Below, in pieces: positions 44,075 to 54,155 of a stretch of DNA of 64,000 nt. Source of the DNA: Rhodoferax fermentans (GTDB taxonomy: Bacteria > Pseudomonadota > Gammaproteobacteria > Burkholderiales > Burkholderiaceae_C); NCBI RefSeq assembly GCF_002017865.1, contig NZ_MTJN01000002.1, positions 3,720,001 through 3,784,000 on the forward strand, read 5' to 3'. The stretch's first letter is position 1. Every line of letters starts with the position of its first letter. The position numbers were made by a program, and so were the translations under genes. A model generated the notes under the pieces. That model was not told where the DNA came from. It made no database searches and worked only from the letters and a program-made list of their open reading frames with translations.

Positions 44075-45697
44075 TCATCTTCCCAAGGCAAAAAGGGCGT
44101 CCAGATCCAAGTCGTTCTCCAGTTGGGCGGCATAGGCATCCAGATTGTCTTCCACGCGACGCTGGTAAGACAGGGCGGCGTCGGCCAGGGCACCGCCCTC
44201 ACCGGCCACACGGCCCAGCCAATGGCGGCGAAAACCGTCCGCTTCGAACACACCGTGCAGGTATGTGCCCATCACCCGCCCACTGGCCGAAACGGCACCT
44301 TCGGGTGTCGCCTGCCCCTGAGCATGGACCAACTGCAACCAGGGCCGCGCCATGTCTGGGCCTGTGGTTCGGCCCATGTGCATCTCAAAACCGGTCACAC
44401 GGCTGCCACTGACCAGGTCCAGCGCGTCGATATCGGCCAGCCGTTTGGTGTCCCCGATGACCGTCTGAATCGCCAGCAGGCCCAGGCCGGCCGTGTCACC
44501 AGGCGGGCCTTCGATCCCCTGCGGATCGCTCACCGTGTGCCCCAGCATTTGCAAGCCGCCGCAAATGCCGACCACATGCCCACCTTGGCGCACATGGGCA
44601 ATCAGGTCATGGTCCCAGCCTTGGGCGCGCAGAAAAGCCAGATCGGTCCGGGTGGCCTTGCTGCCAGGCAGCAGCACCACGTCGGCACTGCGCGGAATCG
44701 GCTCACCCGCCTGCACCCACAGCAGATTCACCCCTGGCTCAGCCGCCAGCGGATCGAGGTCATCAAAATTGGCCACCCGTGACAAACGCAGCACCGCCAC
44801 TGTCAGCACGGATGGTTTAGGCACAGCTTGGCGACGGGCCGTCACAGCGTCCAGCGCCAGCGAATCCTCCTGCGGTAGTCGGCGGGCGCCGTCAAACCAG
44901 CGCACCAGCCCGCGCATCGGCCAGCCGGTGGCGGCCTCGATGGTGTCGGCAGCGGGCGCAAACACCTGCGGGTCTCCGCGAAACTTGTTGACCACAAAAC
45001 CAACCACCCGCGCACGCTCTGAGCTCGACCACAGCAGATGGTGCCCCAGCACCGCCGCCGTGACACCACCGCGTGACTCGTCGGCGAGCAGCAATACCGG
45101 CAGGTTGGCGGCTTCGGCCAGCCCCATGTTGCTGATGTCTTGTGGCCGCAGGTAGTGTTCACCACCGCTGCCCGCGCCCTCCACGATCACCAGATCGGCC
45201 TGCTGGCGCAAACGCAGCAGACTGTCGAGCACCGCAGGCATCAGGCCCGGCTTGAGACGCTGGTAATCACTGGCCGAGGCACGGCCCAGCACCCGCCCGC
45301 GCAACACCACCTGGCAGTCGATGTCGTTCTCAGGTTTCAACAACACCGGGTTCATGTGCACCGAGCGTTCGGCCCGACAAGCGCGTGCCTGCAATGCCTG
45401 GGCACGGCCAATCTCGCCACGCACCGGGCTGCCGTCGGCTGGGGTCGGTGCATCGGCATCCACCGTCACGGCGGCGTTGTTGCTCATGTTTTGTGCCTTG
45501 AAGGGCAACACCCGCAGACCTCGCTTGGTATAGGCTCGGCACAAACCCGCCACCAGCAGGCTTTTGCCCACGTCGGAGGCGGTGCCCTGGACCATCAGGC
45601 AACGCCCCAGGGGCTGGCCCGTGGGTGCGGGGGTAAACAGCGCGGCCTGGCTCAGTTGCTCGGCCAGCGTGGCCAAGCGGGTGGGGGCCGGGTTCAT
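44075..45697 (-). CDS. cobQ: Cobyric acid synthase homologue (CobQ copy 2)
   Basis: 540 aa. ATP-binding [29 protein letters not shown], the glutaminase Cys in [10 protein letters not shown] and the His in [10 protein letters not shown] are intact. Length is somewhat above the usual 480-510 because of an N-terminal extension of about 35 residues. It overlaps copy 3 by 4 bp, is clearly more like copy 3 than copy 1, and lies upstream of btuD. Expected reaction: four glutamine-dependent amidations of adenosylcobyrinate a,c-diamide. Confidence 0.92.
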   Translation of the reverse strand: MNPAPTRLATLAEQLSQAALFTPAPTGQPLGRCLMVQGTASDVGKSLLVAGLCRAYTKRGLRVLPFKAQNMSNNAAVTVDADAPTPADGSPVRGEIGRAQALQARACRAERSVHMNPVLLKPENDIDCQVVLRGRVLGRASASDYQRLKPGLMPAVLDSLLRLRQQADLVIVEGAGSGGEHYLRPQDISNMGLAEAANLPVLLLADESRGGVTAAVLGHHLLWSSSERARVVGFVVNKFRGDPQVFAPAADTIEAATGWPMRGLVRWFDGARRLPQEDSLALDAVTARRQAVPKPSVLTVAVLRLSRVANFDDLDPLAAEPGVNLLWVQAGEPIPRSADVVLLPGSKATRTDLAFLRAQGWDHDLIAHVRQGGHVVGICGGLQMLGHTVSDPQGIEGPPGDTAGLGLLAIQTVIGDTKRLADIDALDLVSGSRVTGFEMHMGRTTGPDMARPWLQLVHAQGQATPEGAVSASGRVMGTYLHGVFEADGFRRHWLGRVAGEGGALADAALSYQRRVEDNLDAYAAQLENDLDLDALFALGR

Positions 45698-47280
45698 CGT
45701 GCCAGCGCCAGCAAGGCGTCCAGGTCCAGGTGGGCCTCCACATGGTCGGCCAGCGCATCAAGGGTCTGCTCGATCTGCGCTTCGTAGTCCAGGCCAGACA
45801 GCTGCGCGCCGAGCTGGTGCAACCAGTGGCGGCGAAAACCGTCGGCCGCAAAGATGCCATGCAGGTAACTGCCACAGACCCGTCCGTCAGCCGACACCGC
45901 ACCTTCGGGCCGGATACCGCCCTGACCGTCGTCGATCTGCAACCAAGGCCGGGCCAGCCCAGGCCCAGTGGTTCTGCCCATGTGCATCTCAAAACCCGCC
46001 ACCTGCTGGCCGCTGCTGTGGTCAAGACCGCTGATCTGCGCCAGGCGTTTGTCATGGCCGATGACCGTCACCACATCCAGCAAACCCAGGCCTGGCGTGT
46101 CACCGGGCGGGCCCTCCAGCCCGTCAGGGTCAGACACCAGCTGGCCCAGCATCTGAAAGCCTGCACACAGGCCCACCACCCGCCCGCCACGGCGCACATG
46201 GGCCTGGATGTCGATGTCCCAGCCTTCGCGGCGCAACACCTCCAGCTCGGCACGTGTGGTTTTCGAGCCGGTCAGCAACACCACGTCTGCATCCGCAGGA
46301 ATCGGTTCCCCCGAGCGCAACCAGCGCACCTGTACACCGGGTTCGGCACTCAAGGGGTCCAGGTCGTCAAAATTGGCCGAGCGTGACAGCTGGGGCACCA
46401 CAATCCGCAGCCCGCTGCCACCACTGTGCGACAGGCGCTCCAGGGCCAGGGCATCTTCAGCGGGCAAGCGGGTGGCAGTGTCAAACCAGGGCAACACCCC
46501 CAGCAGCGGCCAGCCGGTGAGCTCCGTCATCACCCGGCAGGCGGGCTCGTAGAGCGAGAAGTAGCCGCGAAACTTGTTGACGATGTAGCCCACGATGCGC
46601 GCGCGCTCCACCTCGTCGTGCAGCACATGGCTGCCCACCACGGCGGCGATGGCGCCACCACGGTCGTTGTCGGTGAGCAGCACCACTGGCAGATCCGCCA
46701 GTTCGGCCAGCTTCATGTTGGTGATGTCGCAGTGGCGCAAATACACCTCGGTGGCGCTGCCAGCACCTTCCACCAGCACCAGGTCAGCCTGGGCGGCGGT
46801 GCGCTGGAAGCTGTCCATCACCGCAGGCAACAGGGTGGGCTTGAGTTCGTGGTAATGCACTGCGGGCCAGTTGCCCAGCGAACGCCCGCGCAGCACCACC
46901 TGGGAGCCGATCAGCGCCTGCGGCTTGAGCAACACCGGGTTCATGTGGATCGAGGGCGCCACCCCGCAAGCACGCGCCTGCAAAGCCTGGGCGCGACCAA
47001 TCTCACCCCGGCGCGGCTCGCCGTGGGCATCTGGCGGCTCGTCGGAATCGGCTGTGACGGCGGCGTTGTTGCTCATGTTCTGCGCCTTGAATGGCCGCAC
47101 CACCAGGCCGCGCCGGGTGTAGGCCCGGCACAAACCCGCCACCAAGAGGCTTTTGCCCACGTCGGAGCTGGTGCCCTGGATCATCAGCGCCCGCGCGGTA
47201 CGCGGCGGTGGCTCAGACAACAGCGGCACACTGAAGGGCATGTCGAACGGCAATTTCGGGCGAGCGGTCTCAGCGGTCAT
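45694..47280 (-). CDS. cobQ: Cobyric acid synthase homologue (CobQ copy 3)
   Basis: 528 aa from ATG 47280 (the frame extends to a TTG at 47343). All key motifs occur: [29 protein letters not shown] with the catalytic Cys, and [10 protein letters not shown]. It is a tandem paralogue of copy 2 (4-bp overlap). Specialisation of the two copies, for instance for different intermediates, is possible but not visible in sequence. It follows btuC after a REP-containing gap. Confidence 0.92.
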   Translation of the reverse strand: MTAETARPKLPFDMPFSVPLLSEPPPRTARALMIQGTSSDVGKSLLVAGLCRAYTRRGLVVRPFKAQNMSNNAAVTADSDEPPDAHGEPRRGEIGRAQALQARACGVAPSIHMNPVLLKPQALIGSQVVLRGRSLGNWPAVHYHELKPTLLPAVMDSFQRTAAQADLVLVEGAGSATEVYLRHCDITNMKLAELADLPVVLLTDNDRGGAIAAVVGSHVLHDEVERARIVGYIVNKFRGYFSLYEPACRVMTELTGWPLLGVLPWFDTATRLPAEDALALERLSHSGGSGLRIVVPQLSRSANFDDLDPLSAEPGVQVRWLRSGEPIPADADVVLLTGSKTTRAELEVLRREGWDIDIQAHVRRGGRVVGLCAGFQMLGQLVSDPDGLEGPPGDTPGLGLLDVVTVIGHDKRLAQISGLDHSSGQQVAGFEMHMGRTTGPGLARPWLQIDDGQGGIRPEGAVSADGRVCGSYLHGIFAADGFRRHWLHQLGAQLSGLDYEAQIEQTLDALADHVEAHLDLDALLALAR

Positions 47281-47361
47281 GGCAGAACCTGGCAAGGTGG
47301 AAACAAAGGCTGGCGCAGCTGGCTGGCACGCTGCGCCAGCCAACGCGAGCCGCGTAAAACA

Positions 47362-47413
47362 TGGCCATATCGCCCTCTAGCCCTTATAGGTATTGGCTCA
47401 CTAGCTATGCATT
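47362..47413. repeat. REP-like repeat, copy 14 (btuC-cobQ gap)
   Basis: CATATCGCCCTCTAGCCCTT, then ATAGGTATTGGCTCACTAGCTATGC, carries the CTCTAGCCCTT arm and the TAGCTAT tail. It occupies the short gap between the btuC stop and copy 3 of cobQ. Confidence 0.6.
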
Positions 47414-47425
47414 TAAAACCGCCAG

Positions 47426-48553
47426 TCACGACGCACCTCCGGCAAAAGCACGGCTATTGCGGTGCATCAGCCACAGCAGGTAGCCACCACCCAACACCGC
47501 CGTGAGCACCCCCACCGGTAGTTCCTGCGGTGCAATCAGCCAGCGTGCCAGCGTGTCGGCCGCCATCAGCAACGCCCCGCCCATCAGACTGGCCAGCAAC
47601 ATCAGACGCGAGTGGGTGGTTTTGATGACCGAGCGCACCAGGTGCGGCGCGGCCAAGCCCACAAAGGCAATCAGCCCGGTTTGCGCCACCGCGGTGCCGG
47701 TGGCCAGCGCCAACACCGCCACCAGCGCAACACGCAAAGAACCCAGGGGCAAACCCAGGCTGTGGGCGGTGGCTTCACCCAGGCTCAAACCGTCCAGCAC
47801 CCGCCCGAGCAAGCCGGCGGCCAAGACACACACCACCCAGACACCCACCATCAGTGCCCAGGCGGTCCAGCCCACCATGGCGGTCGAGCCCAGCATGAAG
47901 GCCTGCATCGCCTGCAGTGAGTCCGGTGAAAACAACAGCACCAATTGGGTTGCCGCACCCAGCACCACCCCCACCACCACACCGGCCAACAACAAACGCA
48001 GCGTGTGCTGCACACCTTTGGACAGCGCCAATGTCAGAAACACAGCCAGCACCGCCCCCACGAAGGCAGCGCCAGTCAGGCCCAGGCGCACCAGCACATT
48101 GCCGGAAAACACACTGACCACCACACCACCATTCATCATGTTGCCGCCCAACATGCCCGCGCTGCCACCCAACACTGCCAATGTCAGCGCCACGCCCAGC
48201 GAGGCGCCGGAGGCACTGCCCAGCAGATAGGGGTCGGCCAGCGGGTTGCGAAACAGCCCCTGCGCCACCGCCCCGGCCAGCCCCAGCAAGGCACCGGCCG
48301 CCCAGGCGCCCAAGGTGCGTGGCAGGCGAATCTCATACACAATTTGCTCCGCCATGGCGCTGGCCGAGGGATCAAGCTCCGGGTGCAGCAGGGGTTGCAG
48401 CAGGTTCTCAAAACCAGAGCTGCCCACACACACGCCCAGCAGCGTCAGGATCAGGCTCAGCACGGTGAGTGACCAGATCAGAAAAGGCAGGCCGCGTACC
48501 GTCAAGGTTTGCCCCCAATCACGCTTGTTTTGGGCGCCTTGTCCGCCAGGCAC
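47426..48553 (-). CDS. btuC: BtuC-like FecCD-family ABC permease
   Basis: About 375 aa with some ten membrane helices; IRLPRTLGAWAAGALLGLAG, NPLADPYLLGSASGAS and GLIAFVGLAAPHLVR are conserved FecCD/BtuC segments. It forms the inner-membrane channel for corrinoid uptake. The ATG at 48553 overlaps btuF by 52 bp; a TTG at 48505 that overlaps the btuF stop (TTGA) is an alternative and matches the coupling used one gene earlier. Followed by cobQ copy 3. Confidence 0.93.
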   Translation of the reverse strand: MPGGQGAQNKRDWGQTLTVRGLPFLIWSLTVLSLILTLLGVCVGSSGFENLLQPLLHPELDPSASAMAEQIVYEIRLPRTLGAWAAGALLGLAGAVAQGLFRNPLADPYLLGSASGASLGVALTLAVLGGSAGMLGGNMMNGGVVVSVFSGNVLVRLGLTGAAFVGAVLAVFLTLALSKGVQHTLRLLLAGVVVGVVLGAATQLVLLFSPDSLQAMQAFMLGSTAMVGWTAWALMVGVWVVCVLAAGLLGRVLDGLSLGEATAHSLGLPLGSLRVALVAVLALATGTAVAQTGLIAFVGLAAPHLVRSVIKTTHSRLMLLASLMGGALLMAADTLARWLIAPQELPVGVLTAVLGGGYLLWLMHRNSRAFAGGAS

Positions 48554-49404
48554 TGGGCCATGATGCGCGCGGCCTCACTCATGCGTGGACCTGGGCGCAC
48601 CAGCGTGTTTGCCTGCTCTGCCGCAAACACGCAGACCCGGTTGTCGCGCAGCGCCCGGATGGTTTGCCAGCCTGGGCGCTGGCCCAAACCAGCGGCACTG
48701 CGCTCCCCCACCATGATCAGATCGGGGTTGGCACGCACCACAAATTCGGGGTTGAGCTTGGGAAACGGCCCAAGCTTGGCAGGCACAATGTTTTTCACCC
48801 CCAGACGTGTGAGTGTTTCACCAATGAAGGACGCCTCACTCGCGGCATAGGGTCCCTGGTTGACCTCAAAATACACCCGCATCGTCTTGGCCGACGCGGG
48901 CACCGACTGTGCGGCCGCCGACACCCCGGCGTCAATAGCGCGCCAGATTTTGCTGGCGTCAGGCACACCCAGCACCTGGCCAATCTTGAGCACAACACGC
49001 TGCACATCGGCATGGGTTTTGGGCTCCAGCGAAAGCACCTTGATGCCCAATGTACGCAGCCGGTCACTGGCACGCGATGACACCGCCATCAACACCACAT
49101 CCGGGCGCAAGGCCACAATGGCTTCAATGTTGGGGTCGATGCCGCCGCCCACCTGTGGCAGTTGCTGCAGGCTGACGGGAAAGTTGGAATAACGGTCCAC
49201 ACCCACCAGCCGCGCACATTGGCCGAGTTCACACACGGTTTCGGTCAGCGAGGGCAACAGGCTGACCACCCGTTGGGGCGCCTGGGCAAAACTCACCACC
49301 ACCCCGCGGTCATCGGTCACCTCATAGGCTTGGGCCGGACAGACCATCAGCAGCCACACCAGCAGCGTGGCAGATGAAGTGCACAGCCGCCGAACCAGCT
49401 TCAA
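48502..49404 (-). CDS. btuF: BtuF, periplasmic cobalamin-binding protein (copy 1)
   Basis: 300 aa from TTG 49404, which overlaps the cobU stop by 4 bp and has AAGGA 6 bp upstream. Signal peptide (LLVWLLMVCPAQA) then the class III binding-protein fold (RVVSLLPSLTETVCELG, GVDRYSNFP, DVVLM). It hands B12 to BtuCD. A second, similar copy is at 56570-57472. Confidence 0.92.
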   Translation of the reverse strand: MKLVRRLCTSSATLLVWLLMVCPAQAYEVTDDRGVVVSFAQAPQRVVSLLPSLTETVCELGQCARLVGVDRYSNFPVSLQQLPQVGGGIDPNIEAIVALRPDVVLMAVSSRASDRLRTLGIKVLSLEPKTHADVQRVVLKIGQVLGVPDASKIWRAIDAGVSAAAQSVPASAKTMRVYFEVNQGPYAASEASFIGETLTRLGVKNIVPAKLGPFPKLNPEFVVRANPDLIMVGERSAAGLGQRPGWQTIRALRDNRVCVFAAEQANTLVRPGPRMSEAARIMAQCLADKAPKTSVIGGKP

Positions 49405-50033
49405 GCGACATCCTTCAAGCACAGTGGCAGACCGGCGGCCATCAGGGTGACGCGCTGGCACACCCGCGCCACACTCTGGTTGAGCAGGCCCAGGGCATCA
49501 ACAAAGGCCCGCACCTCCCGCCCCATCGGAATCACACCCAGGCCGATCTCATTGCCAACAAACACCAGCGGCCCCGGAGCGTTTTGGATTGCATCCAAAA
49601 GCATAGCTACCTGCCCTTCATAGGTCTGGGCTAGAGCTTGATTTTCTTCAGAATGGCTGGTATCAGACCCTGCCTCGCTCGCGCCGTCGGTCTGCAGCAA
49701 TTCGGCGGGCATGAGCCAATTGGTCAGCCACAGCGTCAGGCAATCCACCACGATCAGGGTGTCGGCCCGGCTGTGTTGGACGATGGCTTGGGCCAGTTGG
49801 CGCGATTCTTCCACCGTGCGCATGGCGCTCAAATGCTGGGCCCGGTCCGCCTGGTGGCGGGCAATACGTTGGCGCATTTCCTCGTCCCAGACACGCGCCG
49901 TGGCGATCATCACCGCCTGATGCTGTCCGGATTGGCCCAGCCAATCCCGCGCCAGCAACTCGGCGCGGCGGCTTTTGCCACTTTTCTGGCCACCCAGGAT
50001 CAGTTCACTGCGGGCGATGGTGTGTGCCGTCAT
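49401..50033 (-). CDS. cobU: CobU/CobP, adenosylcobinamide kinase/guanylyltransferase
   Basis: 210 aa. P-loop GGQKSGKS at residues 14-21, VVDCLTLWLTNWL and FVGNEIGLGVIPMGRE are family marks. It phosphorylates adenosylcobinamide and then adds GMP. Overlaps cobB by 4 bp and btuF by 4 bp. A REP-like copy (49585-49665) is translated in frame, giving a hydrophilic insertion (SHSEENQALAQTYEGQ) between two conserved blocks. Confidence 0.94.
   Translation of the reverse strand: MTAHTIARSELILGGQKSGKSRRAELLARDWLGQSGQHQAVMIATARVWDEEMRQRIARHQADRAQHLSAMRTVEESRQLAQAIVQHSRADTLIVVDCLTLWLTNWLMPAELLQTDGASEAGSDTSHSEENQALAQTYEGQVAMLLDAIQNAPGPLVFVGNEIGLGVIPMGREVRAFVDALGLLNQSVARVCQRVTLMAAGLPLCLKDVA
49585..49665. 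repeat. REP-like repeat, copy 15 (in frame inside cobU)
   Basis: GCATAGCTACCTGCCCTTCA, TAGGTCTGGGCTAGAGCTTG and ATTTTC keep the AGCT-GCCC-loop-GGGCTAGAG order of the repeat and are translated within CobU. Confidence 0.55.
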
Positions 50034-51382
50034 GGCTGATGCTCCATCACAGGGGCTGGCCTGGAAAACAGCTCCACCGTTGCCTCCGGGCAGGACGCAA
50101 ACCAGGCGTGGAAATAACTGGCGCGCACACTACCGAGTTGCCACAGCGCCTCACCCGCGTCAGGTAGCGGGTCGGTATCGGGCCGGGCGGTGCGGGCCAC
50201 CGGCTGCAAGGTGGTCTCGGTGGTCGAGTAATGGAAGGTGTGGCCGCGCAGGGTGCCGCTGGCCAGCTTGAGCTGCTGCGGCCCGAGTGCCGCCAAACGT
50301 TTGTGCATGGTCACGGTGCCGGGCAACAGGCCCCACTGCGCAAACTGCTGGCCGTCCGAGGTGATCAGGGTGTCAAACAAGGCCATCATGCCGCCACATT
50401 CGGCCCAGACCGGTTTGCCCGCCGCGATGTGGGCCGCCAGGCTGTCGCGCAACGCGGTGTTGGCCGCAATCGTCTGCGCATGCAACTCGGGGTAACCGCC
50501 AGGAATCCATAAAGCGTCACAGTCGGGCAGCGCAGCGTCTGCCAGCGGTGAAAAAAACACCAGCTCGGCCCCCAGATCAGACAGGCAGTCCAGGTTGGCG
50601 GCGTAAATAAAACAGAAGGCGGCGTCACGAGCCACCGCGATGGTTTGGCCTTGCAGCGGTTTGACAGCCGGGGCGGCGGGTTGCGGCACCTCTGCGCCTG
50701 TGAACTCGACCTGCCAGCGCTGCAAATCTTGGAGCGTCATCTGCCCAAGCGGCGTGGCCTCCAGCGCATCTGCGGCTGCATCAAGCCGCTCCAGCGCGTC
50801 ACCCACCTCACTCGCCACGGTCAGGCCCAGATGCCGTTCGGGCAGTTGCAAAGCGGTGTTGCGCATCACCGCACCCAACCATTGATCAGGATCGCGCACG
50901 CTGCTTTTGAGCATCAGCGCATGGCGCTCACTGGCCACGCGGTTGGCCAACACACCGGCCCATGGCAAGTTGGGGCGGTAGTTTTGCAAACCAAAAGCCA
51001 GTGCGCCAAAGGTGCCCGCCATGGAACCCGCATCAATCACCGCCAGCACCGGCAAACCAAAACGCTGCGCCAGATCCGCCGCGCTGGGTGTGCCATCAAA
51101 CAGGCCCATCACCCCTTCCACAATGATCAGGTCGGCATCCGCCGCCGCAGCCGCCAGCCGGGCGCGGCAATCCGCCTCGCCGTTGATCCACAAATCGAGC
51201 TGATACACCGGCGCACCACTGGCCAGCGCATGCCAGTATGGGTCCAGAAAATCCGGCCCACACTTGAACACCCGCACCCGCCGCCCCTGGCGAGCGTGTA
51301 ACCGTGCCAAAGCAGACACCACGGTGGTTTTGCCCTGGCCGGAGGCAGGAGCGGCGACGAGGATAGCGGGACAGGTGGTCAT
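50030..51382 (-). CDS. cobB: Cobyrinate a,c-diamide synthase CobB
   Basis: 450 aa. N-terminal APASGQGKTT nucleotide-binding loop and a C-terminal type I glutaminase domain with the Cys in AECGGMM. It amidates the a and c carboxylates of (hydrogeno)cobyrinate before adenosylation. It follows btuB after 23 bp and overlaps cobU by 4 bp. No adenosyltransferase gene (cobO/cobA) is seen beside it, where it is often found. Confidence 0.94.
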   Translation of the reverse strand: MTTCPAILVAAPASGQGKTTVVSALARLHARQGRRVRVFKCGPDFLDPYWHALASGAPVYQLDLWINGEADCRARLAAAAADADLIIVEGVMGLFDGTPSAADLAQRFGLPVLAVIDAGSMAGTFGALAFGLQNYRPNLPWAGVLANRVASERHALMLKSSVRDPDQWLGAVMRNTALQLPERHLGLTVASEVGDALERLDAAADALEATPLGQMTLQDLQRWQVEFTGAEVPQPAAPAVKPLQGQTIAVARDAAFCFIYAANLDCLSDLGAELVFFSPLADAALPDCDALWIPGGYPELHAQTIAANTALRDSLAAHIAAGKPVWAECGGMMALFDTLITSDGQQFAQWGLLPGTVTMHKRLAALGPQQLKLASGTLRGHTFHYSTTETTLQPVARTARPDTDPLPDAGEALWQLGSVRASYFHAWFASCPEATVELFSRPAPVMEHQP

Positions 51383-51405
51383 GGTGGAGCAGGTTTCAGA
51401 TCAGC

Positions 51406-53307
51406 TTATATCGCCCAGGACAAGGAAACAAACGCGTTGCGTCCGGGCATGGCATAACCATTGGTCAACACATAGTTGGCGTCGGTCAGGTTGTTGATGC
51501 GTGCCAACAAGCTCAGGTCCTTGTTGATTTTCCATGTGGCGCCAACATTGAGCAGGCTGTAACCCGCCAACACATCACGGGGGCCTCCGTAAACAAGGGC
51601 GTTATCCACACGGTCACTGGAGAGCTTGAGTTCACCAAACACACTCACCGTACCCAGGCGGTGGTTCACATTGAAGTTCAACACATTGCGTGCCACGCGC
51701 ACCAGACGCGCATTGCCGGGTTTGGTCCGTGGGTCAGCGTAGTCATAGGACACGGCATAACGGGTATCACCAACCTGGTTCTGCAGACTCAAAGTCACGC
51801 CTCGCAGCACCGCCAGATCACTTTGGCTGTTCTTCGCAGGATCAATGAAACCCTCGATCTCGTTGTAGTACAACGAAGCACCAGCCGTCAGGCTCCCTTG
51901 GAGGTATTTGAGACCCAACTCGCTGGCACGGTTGCGCTGCGGGGTGAGCGCAGGATTACCGGCGTAATAACCAACGTTGGGGTAATAAAGCTGGTTGAAA
52001 GAAGGCGCCTGAAAACTGGTGCCCATGCTGGCCACCGCTCGCCAGTTGGTGCTCAACCTGTACCCCCCCGACAGCGCCCAGTTGTCAAAACCACCAAACT
52101 GCGAGTTGTCATCATGGCGAAGCACCGCCAACGCGTTCCATCGGGGCCTGTTCAGTGCGTAGGACAACATCGCACTCTTGATGTCACGTTGCTTGACCGT
52201 GAAGTTGGTAGAACTGTCCACCTTTTCCGTTCGGGTTTCCAGCAAGAACGTCAGGACGTCGGCCCCCACACTGATGTCGTTCTGCCAAGTGGCCTGGGTG
52301 CGGCGGGTGTTGAACTTGCTGTTGGCATCAAATGCGCCATCACGCATGCGGTAATAGTCACTGACCGATTTGTCGTCACTTTGACCCAGCAACAGGCTTG
52401 ACTTCCAGTTGGGTTGCCACTGGGCATCCCATTTGAGACTCACATTGTTGAGCGTCGGGCGCGTCCAGGCATCGGTGGTCGCTGCAGTCAGGTTCAGGGG
52501 GCTAGGATAGGCATAACCATCAAACTGATAATCCATGTCACTGTGCAGCACGCTCAGCGCCAGCGCATGCGCAGCCGACAACTGCGCAGTGAGTTTGACA
52601 TCGACACTGGCGACCTCAAAACTGTCCGCATCGGGGTTGTAACTGTCAGCCGCTGGATTGTTGATCGCACTGATACCGGCTGCGTTTTCTTTGGACACAC
52701 CCACGCTGTAACCCAAGGCACCGTCACGCCCACGAATGGCGGCACCTGCCTGACGCAGACCATCTGACCCGGCACCCACGCTGGCTGACAGGTGCAAGCC
52801 GTCTTCAGGTTCACGGGTAAATATTTGGATGACCCCGCCAACCGCGTCAGGACCATACAGTGCAGACGCAGCGCCGCGCAGTATTTCAATGCGTTCAATG
52901 CGGTCCAGCGGCATGTTTTCAAAGGCCACAGAACCCAGCGTGGCGGAGCCAACCCGCACACCATCGATCAACACGATGGATTGTGAGGCGGAGGCTCCAC
53001 GCAAATACACCCCCGTCGCAGAGCGATAGCCGCCAGTGCTGGAGAGCTGAATGCCGGGCTGCTGCGCCAACACATCACGCAAGGAACCTTGACCAACTTG
53101 GTCAAGCGCTGTGCGGTCAATGATCGACACATCGGCAATCACATCCGTGACCGGTACCGCCACCCGGGTGGCTGTCACCACCACCTCCTCCAAAGTACCC
53201 TGCGCCTGGCTTTGTGCCAGCACCGGGAACGCCGCAAAAACAGCCAAAGCAGACACACACAGGCGCACGGGTGCGCCATGGCGCACACAAGAAGCAATCA
53301 ATTTCAT
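51406..53307 (-). CDS. btuB: BtuB-like TonB-dependent corrinoid receptor
   Basis: 633 aa outer-membrane protein. Signal peptide (LCVSALAVFAAFPVLAQ), TonB box around residue 40 (EEVVVTATR), plug domain (LRDVLAQQPGIQL, DAVGGVIQIF) and a 22-strand barrel ending in an aromatic-rich terminus (FVSLSWAI). Located first after cobalamin riboswitch B, so expression should fall when B12 is plentiful. Downstream on the same strand are cobB-cobU-btuF-btuC. Confidence 0.93.
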   Translation of the reverse strand: MKLIASCVRHGAPVRLCVSALAVFAAFPVLAQSQAQGTLEEVVVTATRVAVPVTDVIADVSIIDRTALDQVGQGSLRDVLAQQPGIQLSSTGGYRSATGVYLRGASASQSIVLIDGVRVGSATLGSVAFENMPLDRIERIEILRGAASALYGPDAVGGVIQIFTREPEDGLHLSASVGAGSDGLRQAGAAIRGRDGALGYSVGVSKENAAGISAINNPAADSYNPDADSFEVASVDVKLTAQLSAAHALALSVLHSDMDYQFDGYAYPSPLNLTAATTDAWTRPTLNNVSLKWDAQWQPNWKSSLLLGQSDDKSVSDYYRMRDGAFDANSKFNTRRTQATWQNDISVGADVLTFLLETRTEKVDSSTNFTVKQRDIKSAMLSYALNRPRWNALAVLRHDDNSQFGGFDNWALSGGYRLSTNWRAVASMGTSFQAPSFNQLYYPNVGYYAGNPALTPQRNRASELGLKYLQGSLTAGASLYYNEIEGFIDPAKNSQSDLAVLRGVTLSLQNQVGDTRYAVSYDYADPRTKPGNARLVRVARNVLNFNVNHRLGTVSVFGELKLSSDRVDNALVYGGPRDVLAGYSLLNVGATWKINKDLSLLARINNLTDANYVLTNGYAMPGRNAFVSLSWAI

Positions 53308-53321
53308 AGTGTTAAAAGAAC

Positions 53322-53621
53322 CATCAAAGTGCCCTCACCGTCGTCCCCGACAGCGCATGGGCGTCACGGTTGCAGACTTTTTCAGAGCATGCAGCCACCG
53401 TGTTGGCCGGTATCCGGGCTGGTGGAGTCAACCGCCATCACCTTCCCAAATGTCTGTCACGACATCCAGTGGCCTTGATGGCAGCAGAACCGAATAGATT
53501 CGTCCACTTACCGTTGCGGGGGCAGCGCAGGTTAGGTTGAGCTCGTTCAAGCCGCCCCCTCCTGCTTCCCGTTGAACTGCGCTGTGTGAACCACGGCGCG
53601 AGCACCAACGGCCCGATTCTA
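53322..53621 (-). promoter_or_regulatory. Cobalamin riboswitch B with promoter (btuB)
   Basis: Minus-strand reading gives a -10-like TAGAAT (53616-53621), the GGTGCTCGCG start, the GCTGCCCCCGCAACGGTAA block, GCCACTGG, GGGAAGGTGATGG and the B12 box AGCCCGGATACCGGCC (53405-53420). The part down to about 53322 is the expression platform. It is almost identical to riboswitch D (57716-58006). Confidence 0.92.
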
Positions 53622-53651
53622 ACGGTGCCAAGCAGGTAACTTGTCTACTTG

Positions 53652-54155
53652 TCAACGCCGGTGACAAATGTCGACCGCCCCGGAATGGGTGACTGTTGTG
53701 AGGTTGATTCGTATCCTGGGTGCCTGGGGCTGACAACACATCGCGAGTTTCAACACCTCGGCCATGCGCCGAACGGCAGGGTGCCCGTTGTGACACACCA
53801 ACTCACGGATGGGGTAGGAGGAGATGTCTTGCATCAAGGTGGCAAACATGGCGGATCCAACACCCGAGCGCCGGGCGGCGGGTCTCACCGTCAGGGCCAT
53901 CTCCCACACGCCCTTGGCGTTCAAGGGTATCAGTTGCAAAACCCCCACCAGCCCGGCATCAGCGCCAGCCCATGCCCCATACCAACAACTCCGAGACCAC
54001 GCCATGTCGCGCACCCATTGGATCAACGCAGCGTCCCCCAGAGTGGCGCCAAAACGCTGGTAACGGTCATCCGCACTCAACGACAACAGGTGCAATTGCA
54101 AGGCGTGGCGGTGTTCTGGCCGCAAGACACTGATGTCAGTGATCAACGCAGACAT
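53652..54155 (-). CDS. GNAT-family N-acetyltransferase
   Basis: 167 aa from ATG 54155. The acetyl-CoA binding segment VRPAARRSGVGSAM matches the R/Q-x-x-G-x-G/A motif, and LPLNAKGVWEMAL-like beta strands precede it. It overlaps the upstream thioesterase gene by 20 bp, so they are probably co-translated. Frames upstream of 54155 overlap the thioesterase and are not coding. Substrate unknown. The gene lies downstream of riboswitch C. Confidence 0.85.
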   Translation of the reverse strand: MSALITDISVLRPEHRHALQLHLLSLSADDRYQRFGATLGDAALIQWVRDMAWSRSCWYGAWAGADAGLVGVLQLIPLNAKGVWEMALTVRPAARRSGVGSAMFATLMQDISSYPIRELVCHNGHPAVRRMAEVLKLAMCCQPQAPRIRINLTTVTHSGAVDICHRR